From an uncultured Eubacteriales bacterium (GTDB taxonomy: Bacteria; Bacillota; Clostridia; Oscillospirales; Oscillospiraceae), in assembly GCA_900554705.1 (NCBI GenBank), contig USIH01000030.1:1-17820 (forward strand): a DNA stretch of 17,820 bases. Reading direction: 5' to 3'. Positions within the stretch are counted from its first letter, which is position 1. The number at the start of each line of letters is the position of its first letter. The notes below the pieces were generated by a model. It ran no database searches. It was not told the origin of the DNA and worked only from the letters and a program-made list of their open reading frames with translations. The translations under genes were made by a program, and so were the position numbers. Shown piece after piece: positions 7,450 to 13,575 of the stretch.

Positions 7450-8588
7450 AATACTTCCTCCTCTATCCTTCGGATCGCGCGCAGCGCCTCGTCGACCTCC
7501 TGCGGCGTCGTCTGCCAGCCTATGGAAAAGCGCACCACGCCCTGCGGGAAGGTGTCGAGCGTCTTGTGCGCGGCGGGCGCGCAGTGCATCCCGCAGCGCG
7601 TCAGGATGCCGAACTCATTTTCCAGTCGGTCGGCGACCTCCGCGTTGTCCGCGCCGAGAAAGTCCAGCGCGATCACGCCGACGCGGCGCGACGGTTCCCG
7701 CGTGCCGACCAGACGCACCGCACGGCACGCACGCAGGCCTTCAAGAAATCGCTCCGTCAGCGCCATCTCATGTGCGCGGAGAGCGGCAACGCCTATTTGG
7801 TTTACATAATCCATCGCCGCAGACCAGCCGTAGATGCCCAGCAGGTTCGGCGTGCCCGCCTCGAAGCGGTCGGGCAGATAGGGCGGCAGCTCCTCGGAGT
7901 CCGAGCGGCTGCCCGTGCCGCCCGCGATGAGCGGATCGAGCGCGGCGGCAAACGCCTCCGTGACAAGCAGCGCGCCGATGCCCTGCGGGCCAAGCAGGCC
8001 TTTGTGCGCAGGGATCGCCATCGCGCTCAGGCCAAGCGCCTGAAAGTCGATCGGCAGATGACCGGCGCTCTGCGCGGCGTCAAGCAACAGCGCAATGCCA
8101 TGCAGTTTACATAATTCTGACACTGTTTTGACATCCTGCGCGCTTCCGCAGACATTGGAGGCATGACACAGGACAAACAGGCGCGTATTTTCGCGGATCA
8201 GCGGGGCGATGAGCGCCGTATTGAGGAAGCCCTCGCGACTGCACGGCACGCGATCAAACTCGACGCCGAGCTGCACGAGCGGCCGCATGACCGCGTTGTG
8301 CTCCATCGCGCTGACCAGCACATGATCCCCCTTGCGCAAATAGCCCTTAAGTGCAAGGTTTAGCGCGGCCGTCGCGCCGGAGGTCAGGAGCACATGGGTC
8401 GGATCGGGATGGTGAAACAGCGCGCAGATGCGCTCACGCAGCGTCAGCGTCTCGAGCGCGGCCTCCTGCGCGGGCGCGTAGACGCCGCGGTTGATGCTGA
8501 CGCCCACATGGTCAAGGTAAAACTTCATCCGGTCGCTGACGTTGGGCGCTTTGGGAAAGGACGTCGCGGCATGATCGAAATAGAGCAT
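7446..8588 (-). CDS. Cysteine desulfurase family protein (class V aminotransferase fold)
   Basis: A PLP enzyme of 380 residues resembling the cysteine desulfurase-like family typified by E. faecalis EF2568, which is found beside selD and selenium-dependent molybdenum hydroxylase genes. Desulfurases release sulfur, or selenium from selenocysteine, from the amino acid. Visible features are the N-terminal FDHAATSFPK, the PLP-side motif TSGATAALN, EHNAVMRP, DAAQSAGH, the Schiff-base lysine in AHKGLLGPQG (Lys196), and the C-terminal LTRCGMHCAP with Cys332 as the likely persulfide-forming residue. The start at 8588 follows AAGGGGGG. It is divergent from the yedE-tusA-DUF3343 operon, which supports a selenium/sulfur delivery role, and is coupled to the downstream SDR. 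It is less likely to be a housekeeping IscS/SufS, since no scaffold gene is adjacent. Confidence 0.88.
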   Translation of the reverse strand: MLYFDHAATSFPKAPNVSDRMKFYLDHVGVSINRGVYAPAQEAALETLTLRERICALFHHPDPTHVLLTSGATAALNLALKGYLRKGDHVLVSAMEHNAVMRPLVQLGVEFDRVPCSREGFLNTALIAPLIRENTRLFVLCHASNVCGSAQDVKTVSELCKLHGIALLLDAAQSAGHLPIDFQALGLSAMAIPAHKGLLGPQGIGALLVTEAFAAALDPLIAGGTGSRSDSEELPPYLPDRFEAGTPNLLGIYGWSAAMDYVNQIGVAALRAHEMALTERFLEGLRACRAVRLVGTREPSRRVGVIALDFLGADNAEVADRLENEFGILTRCGMHCAPAAHKTLDTFPQGVVRFSIGWQTTPQEVDEALRAIRRIEEEVL

Positions 8589-8610
8589 GAAAAGCCCCCC
8601 TTACCCATGT

Positions 8611-8640
8611 ATTATACCATGTCGCGGCGGCGGCGCGCAA
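8611..8640 (-). promoter_or_regulatory. Promoter for the desulfurase-SDR operon
   Basis: On the minus strand an extended -10 (TGGTATAAT, hexamer 8616-8611) lies 23 nt before the start codon, with a weak -35 TTGCGC (8640-8635) at 18-nt spacing. The extended -10 makes this credible despite the poor -35. Confidence 0.65.
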
Positions 8641-8692
8641 TCCTTTTTTGCGTTCGGTAATGCCGAATTTTAAGCGAGCGCCCCGTCGACCG

Positions 8693-8722
8693 TTGACAAA
8701 AAAGCGGACATTACGTTATACT
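8693..8722 (+). promoter_or_regulatory. Promoter for the yedE operon
   Basis: TTGACA (8693-8698), 18-nt spacer, TATACT (8717-8722), about 50 nt upstream of the yedE start. It is divergent from the desulfurase promoter with about 50 bp between their -35 elements. Confidence 0.75.
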
Positions 8723-8773
8723 TCAAATAGGTAAACGCTCATGGGCGTTATCAAAGAAAAAAGGAGAGATCAT

Positions 8774-9943
8774 ATGAAAAAAGACAGCTTTCTCAAGCGC
8801 AGCTGGCTCGTGATGCTCTGCGGCATCGTCATCGGCATCGCGGCGCTTGTGCTGCAAAAGCTCGGCAACCCCGGCAACATGGGCTTCTGCATCGCCTGCT
8901 TCGAGCGCGACATCGCCGGTGCGCTCGGCCTGCACAGAGCAGGTCAGAAGGTCGCGGACGGCGCGATCGTCACCGGCAATTTGGCCTACTTCCGTCCGGA
9001 GATCATCGGCATTCTGCTTGGCTCCATGCTGATGGCGATCTGCACCAAGGAATTTAAGGGCAGAAGCGGCAGTTCCCCCATTCTGCGCTTCGTGCTGGGC
9101 GCGGGCGTCATGATCGGCGCGCTTGTGTTTCTCGGCTGCCCGCTGCGCATGGTGCTGCGCATCGGCGGCGGCGACCCCAACGCGCTGCTCGGCCTCGTCG
9201 GATTCATTGCCGGTATTCTGGTCGGCGTTCTGTTCCTGAAGAAGGGCTTCACGCTCCGCCGCTCCTACAACCAGAGCAAGCCGGAAGCGGCCGCCTTCCC
9301 CGTCGCGACCGTCCTGATGGGCGCTCTTTGCCTGCTCGGCGTCGTCGGCCTGATGACCACGAAGGGCACGGCTCCCGGCGGTGCGCGCGCTCCTTGGTAC
9401 GTCTCCATCATCGCCGGTCTCGTCGTCGGCGCGCTCGGCCAGAGAAGCCGCTTCTGCATGGCAGGCGGCGTGCGTGACGCCGTGATGTTCAAGGACTTCT
9501 CGCTCGTCACCGGTTCCGTGATGATCATCCTCACGGTGCTTGTCGGCAACCTGATCCTCGGCAACTTCGGCGAGAGCTACAAGGGCTTTGTCACCGTCGG
9601 CCAGCCGATCGCAAGCGCGGACGGCCTGTGGAACTTCCTCGGCATGGCGATCGTCGGCTGGGGCTCCGCGCTGCTGGGCGGCTGCCCGCTGCGTCAGCTC
9701 GTCCTGACCGGCGAAGGCAACACCGACTCCGCCGTGACCGTGCTGGGCATGATCGCCGGTGCGGCGCTGGCGCACAACTTCGGTCTTGCCTCCGGCGCTT
9801 CGAAGTATGCCGACGAAGCAAAGACCGTCATCACCGGCGGCTCCACGAAGGAAGGCCATGTCGCCGTGATCGTCATTCTGGTGCTGCTCGCGGTCGTCTC
9901 CGTCGTCTGCACGTTCTTCCAGAAGAAGGAGAAGGCAAAATGA
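8774..9943 (+). CDS. yedE: YedE/YeeE-family membrane transporter (putative selenium/sulfur transporter)
   Basis: A 389-residue polytopic membrane protein of the YeeE/YedE (Sulf_transp) family. Related proteins import thiosulfate, and the YedE branch is considered a probable selenium-compound transporter from its genomic association with selD. Many hydrophobic segments run through the protein. Family-type cysteine motifs are present: FCIACFERD (Cys39, Cys42), GCPLRM (Cys122), SRFCMAGG (Cys228) and GGCPLRQL (Cys304), giving the two-fold pseudo-repeat of the family. The start at 8774 was chosen because AAGGAG sits 7 nt upstream. It ends in an ATGA overlap with the TusA-like gene, so carrier and transporter are co-translated. 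The substrate is inferred from neighbours. Confidence 0.9.
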   Translation: MKKDSFLKRSWLVMLCGIVIGIAALVLQKLGNPGNMGFCIACFERDIAGALGLHRAGQKVADGAIVTGNLAYFRPEIIGILLGSMLMAICTKEFKGRSGSSPILRFVLGAGVMIGALVFLGCPLRMVLRIGGGDPNALLGLVGFIAGILVGVLFLKKGFTLRRSYNQSKPEAAAFPVATVLMGALCLLGVVGLMTTKGTAPGGARAPWYVSIIAGLVVGALGQRSRFCMAGGVRDAVMFKDFSLVTGSVMIILTVLVGNLILGNFGESYKGFVTVGQPIASADGLWNFLGMAIVGWGSALLGGCPLRQLVLTGEGNTDSAVTVLGMIAGAALAHNFGLASGASKYADEAKTVITGGSTKEGHVAVIVILVLLAVVSVVCTFFQKKEKAK

Positions 9944-10149
9944 TCGACGCAAGAGGACTTTCCTGCCCGCTGCCCGTCATCATGACGCAGAAGGCCGTCA
10001 ACGCCGACCACCCCGACACGCTGGAAGTGTTCGTGGACAACCGGACGGCGGTGCAGAACGTCAGCCGTTTTGCCAACCACGCCGGTTATGACGTCGCGGT
10101 CAAGGAGCTGGAGGACGAAGCGTTTTCCCTGACGCTGACAAAGGCATGA
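9940..10149 (+). CDS. TusA/SirA-family sulfur (selenium) carrier protein, TusA domain only
   Basis: A small cytoplasmic carrier of 69 residues. TusA-family proteins hold sulfur as a persulfide on a conserved cysteine and pass it to acceptors. Here the N-terminal motif is ARGLSCPLPV, with Cys9 in the CPxP context, followed by the usual beta-alpha pattern with VDNRTAVQNVSRFA. It overlaps yedE (ATG 9940 within ATGA) and the next gene. In many selenium clusters the corresponding protein is YedF, about 200 residues, with a TusA domain followed by a DsrE-like domain; only the TusA part exists here, and DUF3343 follows immediately. Function in selenium rather than sulfur transfer is inferred from context. 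Confidence 0.9.
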   Translation: MIDARGLSCPLPVIMTQKAVNADHPDTLEVFVDNRTAVQNVSRFANHAGYDVAVKELEDEAFSLTLTKA

Positions 10150-10394
10150 CGCAGTACCTTGCAACGTTCCATACGCATCTGGCCGCGCTGCGCACCCATC
10201 GGGCGCTGACCCAAGCGGGCGTTGCGGCGCGTATGGCGCCGGTGCCGCGCAAGATCTCCTCGTCCTGCGGCACGTGCGTGTTTTATCACGCCGACGACCC
10301 GTGCCTTTCCCGCATGGACGGCGACACGGAGGCGGTCTACCGCCTGTCCGAAAACGCCGCAGAGCCGGTGTGCGAATTTCATACAGAAATTTAA
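10146..10394 (+). CDS. DUF3343 protein (putative Se/S carrier-like)
   Basis: An 82-residue protein matching the DUF3343 pattern: an N-terminal YLATFHTHLAALRTHRAL helix, then PVPRKISSSCGTC with Cys41 and Cys44 in a CxxC pair. DUF3343 proteins occur next to yedE/yedF and selD and are thought to carry selenium or sulfur or assist the carrier; no activity is proven to my knowledge. The ATG at 10146 overlaps the preceding TGA as ATGA, the second such overlap in the operon. The C-terminal part contains further cysteines (Cys53 and the CEF near the end). It is the last gene of the operon; hairpins follow it. Confidence 0.88.
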   Translation: MTQYLATFHTHLAALRTHRALTQAGVAARMAPVPRKISSSCGTCVFYHADDPCLSRMDGDTEAVYRLSENAAEPVCEFHTEI

Positions 10395-10422
10395 TGCCTT
10401 CATTGCCGCCACGCGGCTTTTG

Positions 10423-10466
10423 AAGCGGAAACCGCTTTTCGGAGGGAGCTTTGCTCCCTCCGAAAA
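10423..10466 (+). terminator. Tandem, mutually exclusive hairpins after the yedE operon
   Basis: A short hairpin AAGCGG/CCGCTT (10423-10437) followed by TTTT could be a weak terminator. The same T run (10436-10439) is also the base of a perfect 14-bp stem (10436-10449 with 10453-10466, loop TTT). The larger hairpin is followed by A rather than T, so it is not a standard terminator on its own. Confidence 0.5.
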
Positions 10467-10481
10467 AAGGCAAAAAAGTAA

Positions 10482-10510
10482 TTGACATTTCACGCACGAT
10501 GTGCTATATT
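10482..10510 (+). promoter_or_regulatory. Promoter for tRNA-Leu(CAG)
   Basis: TTGACA (10482-10487), 17-nt spacer, TATATT (10505-10510) with TG one base upstream. It ends 18 nt before the mature tRNA 5' end. Confidence 0.85.
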
Positions 10511-10528
10511 GTCTGAGCAATCGCAAAT

Positions 10529-10616
10529 GCGCGAGTGGTGGAATTGGTAGACTCGCTAGATTCAGGTTCTAGTGTCCACTCCGGACGTGCGGGTTCGACT
10601 CCCGCCTCGCGCACCA
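10529..10616 (+). tRNA. tRNA-Leu (anticodon CAG)
   Basis: An 88-nt class II tRNA. The acceptor GCGCGAG (10529-10535) pairs with CTCGCGC (10606-10612), then discriminator A and encoded CCA. The anticodon stem CTAGA/TCTAG encloses TTCAGGT, giving CAG for codon CUG. The long variable arm and the T arm GGGTTCGACTCCC are intact. It lies exactly at the left edge of the accessory segment, a typical position for integration at tRNA genes, but the tRNA itself is complete and I found no second copy of its 3' end in the window. Confidence 0.97.
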
Positions 10617-10622
10617 AATAAG

Positions 10623-10660
10623 AAAGCCTTGAAACTCAACTGTTTCAAGGCTTTTCCTTT
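10623..10660 (+). terminator. Terminator of tRNA-Leu(CAG)
   Basis: A 13-bp stem (10623-10635 with 10642-10654) and a T-rich tail. The stop codon of the KilAC fragment on the opposite strand lies at its distal edge (10661-10659). Confidence 0.85.
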
Positions 10661-11042
10661 ATTTCCAATGGTTTGCGGGGTTTTTGTGCGTTCCTTTTGT
10701 GGAACTAAAATACCCCGTTTCGGACGCTAAATAGCATTTCTGGAAAAGAAAATGATAGCCGTTGTTCCGCTTTTCATACGGCAGAAGCCGGCCTCTCTTG
10801 TCGCGATACAGGTACTTGTCCTGCAAAAGGTTTTCGATGAACACCTTTTGCTTCATTCCGAGCAGCTTTGCGGTGTCGCGGAAATTCAGGAGGCCTCCGC
10901 GTGCCATGCAGTCGTCGAAATACTCAGCTTTGGGAAGCATGATTTGATTCTGTACCGTCAGCTCGGCGATGCGTGCGTCACGTTCGGCAAGCGTCTTCTG
11001 CGCGACCATCAGCGACGAAGCCATCAGCTTCGCTGGTGTCAT
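10659..11042 (-). CDS. Phage antirepressor, KilAC-domain fragment
   Basis: A 127-residue frame that corresponds to the C-terminal half of Bro-N/KilAC phage antirepressors. Recognisable parts are LMVAQKTLAERDARIAEL, PKAEYFDD, LNFRDTAKLLGMKQKVFIE and KYLYRDKRGRLLPYEKRNNGY, the usual DNA-binding KilAC block. In intact relatives this follows the Bro-N domain in one polypeptide. Here the ATG at 11042 overlaps the TGA of the Bro-N frame (ATGA), and extending this frame upstream gives GHET before the Met, which continues the expected linker. The break therefore looks like a one-base deletion rather than two designed genes, although the ATGA overlap could still let both parts be made. It is a prophage or satellite relic next to tRNA-Leu, not part of a recognisable complete phage. 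Confidence 0.8.
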   Translation of the reverse strand: MTPAKLMASSLMVAQKTLAERDARIAELTVQNQIMLPKAEYFDDCMARGGLLNFRDTAKLLGMKQKVFIENLLQDKYLYRDKRGRLLPYEKRNNGYHFLFQKCYLASETGYFSSTKGTHKNPANHWK

Positions 11043-11500
11043 GGTTTCGTGCCCGCGATGTACCCGCCGTTTTTACGGATAGCGGGGAGAACTTCGGACG
11101 TTACCCACTTACGAAACGGTTTTGCCTCCGGCTTGTCGCTGCGGAGGATGACGTTGTACAAACCAGATTCGTTAATGACCGTCATTTCCTGCTTCCCGCC
11201 AAGGGTGTCAATCTGACTTACCCCCTTTTCGTCTGCGTCCAACCGGTCAGAGGCCATTCGGTTATTCCCAATCCCGAGGATAGCGCAGACATCTTTCAGC
11301 ACGGACCACAGTTCGCCGTCCTTCTGAACGGTTCGGACTTCGCGGTCGTTGTAGTTAAAAACCTGAATCTCGTTATGTATTGAATCTTCGTGGGGTGGTA
11401 TAACATTAATTAAAGAAGATGAAAGCGTTGCTTCAGGATGGAACAATATCTTCAAGATCGGAAAATGCTTTAACAAATTCTTTTTCTCCGTATCCATCAA
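11039..11500 (-). pseudogene. Phage antirepressor, Bro-N-domain fragment
   Basis: Homology-like sequence starts at about 11374 with NEIQVFNYNDREVRTV and continues through LKDVCAILGIGN, DEKGVSQIDTLGGKQEMTVI, NESGLYNVILRSDKPEAKPF and RKWVTSEVLPAIRKNGGYIAG, the classic Bro-N series. Relatives begin with Met just before NEIQ; here that codon is CAT. The open frame runs on upstream to an ATG at 11500 only by reading the end of the helicase gene in another frame, and I see no ribosome binding site or ATG/GTG/TTG start between the helicase stop (11433) and NEIQ. It stops at 11039 after GGYIAGTKP, where a one-base shift would restore fusion to the KilAC part. I read both halves as one decayed antirepressor gene. 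Confidence 0.75.
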
Positions 11501-13553
11501 AAAACACGGTAATCAAATTGTCATCTTCTTTGATAACGATTCCGATTCCGTATTTAGGGTGACAAACAGCTCGTTGATGAACCGTTTGTGCTACGTCCTT
11601 CTGCTTACCAGAAGCCTTCGAATCATCGCAGTTCTTCCTTTCGGTGATTTCATGGCGAATGTACTGAAGGTCAGCGCCTCGTTGGATGGGTTCCTCAGCA
11701 TCGACCAATCGGGGAGGAATAAGCTGTAAATATCTGCTTGGGCCTGCGAGGACACGACTCGTTTCCGGATTTGTGTAGTATGATAGCTCTAAAGCGTCCT
11801 TGGCACGCGTTACACCAACGAAGAAAAGACGACGTTCTTCCTGTTCTTCCTCAGTATCTTTTGTAAACAATGGGATCAGCCCATCGTTTATACCAATGAT
11901 ATATACTTGCTTAAACTCCAGCCCTTTACACGAATGCAAGGTCATCAACTTAACCGTGTCCGCCTCTGCGCTACCGTTTTCTGTCAATACATCCACGGAA
12001 TATAAAGCTGATGAATTGATAAAATCCTTCGTTCCTGCAAATAAATCTAATTTCTGCGTTCTGATATACGTCGCAATATTCTTTAAGAGAGCGATTATGC
12101 TTTTCTTATTTTCGCTGAATGATGATGAGGTAGGATTGATATACGAATCAAAGGAATAGTAGTCGTAAACAGCTTCAAGGTCGGAGTTGCTTTTACACCA
12201 GTTTTCAAACCCATCAATTCTTGATAAAAGGACGGAATCGTTAAGGTGGTCAGATTCATTGGAAACGCGAGTCTGTTTTTCCGGTCTAATGGCAGAGGTA
12301 TTAGCGGAATTGCGCGCCGCCCGAACTATCTTTCGCGCTGAGGCTTTGCTGAATCGTTCTCCAAATTGCTCATCAGACAATGCGTAAACCGCAGATTCAA
12401 TATCAAGCGGATTGACCGAAGCTCTTAGAAGAAGAATTACCCATTTTAGAACAGGAATATCCTTGATGGTCTTTATAATTGACACCTCATAAGGGATATT
12501 GTTTCGTTGAAAAACATCTTCCAATGGCTGAGACTGCCGTTGCAAACGATAAAAAACAGCAATATCGCCGTACTTCTGCCCTTCCTTCGCTTTTTCCAAA
12601 ATGCTTAATGCAATGTATTGTGCCTCGTTAAAGGCGTTGTAGTGATTGCTGACCTTAATTTTTCCCCCTAATTCTCGGGTGCCATATAGTTTATCATCAT
12701 TATTAAGAAAACACTTCGCGACATCCAGAATCGTGGTGCAGGATCTGTAGTTCTTCGGCAATGATAGCCGTCTTGCATTATATTCCTCTGCGAATGTCTC
12801 AAATATCTGTCGATTGCTTCCCCGCCATGAGTAGATAATTTGGTTCGGATCGCCCACAACAAATAGTTTTGTCTCAGGGCTTGCTAAAGCGCGAATAAAC
12901 GACATCTGGCTATCGTCTGTATCTTGAAACTCATCGACAATAATCCATTTTGGCCTATATTTGATTTGTGGCAGCAGTTTTGTAATATTCAGTATAAGAT
13001 CGTCAAAATCCATTTTGCCTTGGATTCGCTTTTCACTGGCATATAGACCCCACAACGCTTCCATATCGTCCGGATATTTCATGCTTCCGTATAAAAAACG
13101 GCCTTTCGATGCATTTTCAAGCCGCCTCTCAAGCTTGTTCAAATACCTGATGTTTAGCCCGTTAGAATGAATTAAAGCACTCACCATATCTATTTTCTCT
13201 TCTGCATCTATTACAGAAAAATCTTTTGAGTAACCGATGCTATCCAGCGGCGCGAGTGTTTTTAACATTTTAAGCGCAATGCTATGAAACGTTCCGAAAT
13301 AATCCAACGCACTTTCGGGAATCTCAGTATCTACAGCTTTAAGCCTTCCCTTTATTTCGTTGGCTGCTTTGTTTGTAAACGTGAATACAGCCATATCTTG
13401 AAGTGAAACGCCCTTGATCTGATTCAAATAGAAAACTTTAGCAATAAGGACTGTCGTCTTGCCACTCCCGACCTGCGCATTTACAAGACAAGCTTGACTT
13501 TCGTCCATAACAGCTTCGTTTTGGCCTGTGTTTAGGTTTACCGTTGAAAGCAT
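11433..13553 (-). CDS. UvrD/PcrA-like superfamily 1 DNA helicase
   Basis: An ATP-dependent DNA helicase of 706 residues. Motif I is NAQVGSGKTT (Lys32), motif Ia VFTFTNKAANEIKGRL, motif II IIVDEFQDTDDSQ (Asp207, Glu208), motif III VVGDPNQIIYSWRGS, motif IV LPKNYRS, motif V LMTLHSCKGLEFKQVYI and motif VI FFVGVTRAKDALEL. The C-terminus (VCHPKYGIGIVIKEDDN, then VFFDGYGEKEF) resembles the small Tudor-like domain of PcrA. The protein is complete. The AQVGSGKT loop and the insert-rich 2B region set it apart from housekeeping UvrD/PcrA. The start at 13553 has GAGGT 7 nt upstream, and the gap to the upstream DEAD-type helicase is 22 nt, indicating one operon. The gene is strikingly AT-rich compared with resident genes, which suggests horizontal acquisition. 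Role: DNA repair or defence, undecided. Confidence 0.92.
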   Translation of the reverse strand: MLSTVNLNTGQNEAVMDESQACLVNAQVGSGKTTVLIAKVFYLNQIKGVSLQDMAVFTFTNKAANEIKGRLKAVDTEIPESALDYFGTFHSIALKMLKTLAPLDSIGYSKDFSVIDAEEKIDMVSALIHSNGLNIRYLNKLERRLENASKGRFLYGSMKYPDDMEALWGLYASEKRIQGKMDFDDLILNITKLLPQIKYRPKWIIVDEFQDTDDSQMSFIRALASPETKLFVVGDPNQIIYSWRGSNRQIFETFAEEYNARRLSLPKNYRSCTTILDVAKCFLNNDDKLYGTRELGGKIKVSNHYNAFNEAQYIALSILEKAKEGQKYGDIAVFYRLQRQSQPLEDVFQRNNIPYEVSIIKTIKDIPVLKWVILLLRASVNPLDIESAVYALSDEQFGERFSKASARKIVRAARNSANTSAIRPEKQTRVSNESDHLNDSVLLSRIDGFENWCKSNSDLEAVYDYYSFDSYINPTSSSFSENKKSIIALLKNIATYIRTQKLDLFAGTKDFINSSALYSVDVLTENGSAEADTVKLMTLHSCKGLEFKQVYIIGINDGLIPLFTKDTEEEQEERRLFFVGVTRAKDALELSYYTNPETSRVLAGPSRYLQLIPPRLVDAEEPIQRGADLQYIRHEITERKNCDDSKASGKQKDVAQTVHQRAVCHPKYGIGIVIKEDDNLITVFFDGYGEKEFVKAFSDLEDIVPS

Positions 13554-13575
13554 AAATAATACCTCAAAAGCCCCG

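Noticed and set aside
8723..9952. 409-codon minus-strand open frame opposite yedE, rich in Asp/His/Glu
   Set aside because: Composition is the mirror of a hydrophobic membrane protein gene; shadow.
8774..10394. In-frame TGA selenocysteine codon in the selenium-type operon
   Set aside because: All three frames are continuous, with TGA only at the ATGA overlaps; no recoding is needed.
10086..10526. 146-codon minus-strand open frame over the hairpins and tRNA promoter
   Set aside because: It crosses the DUF3343 gene, both hairpins and a promoter; the translated sequence follows the hairpin repeats and shows no domain.
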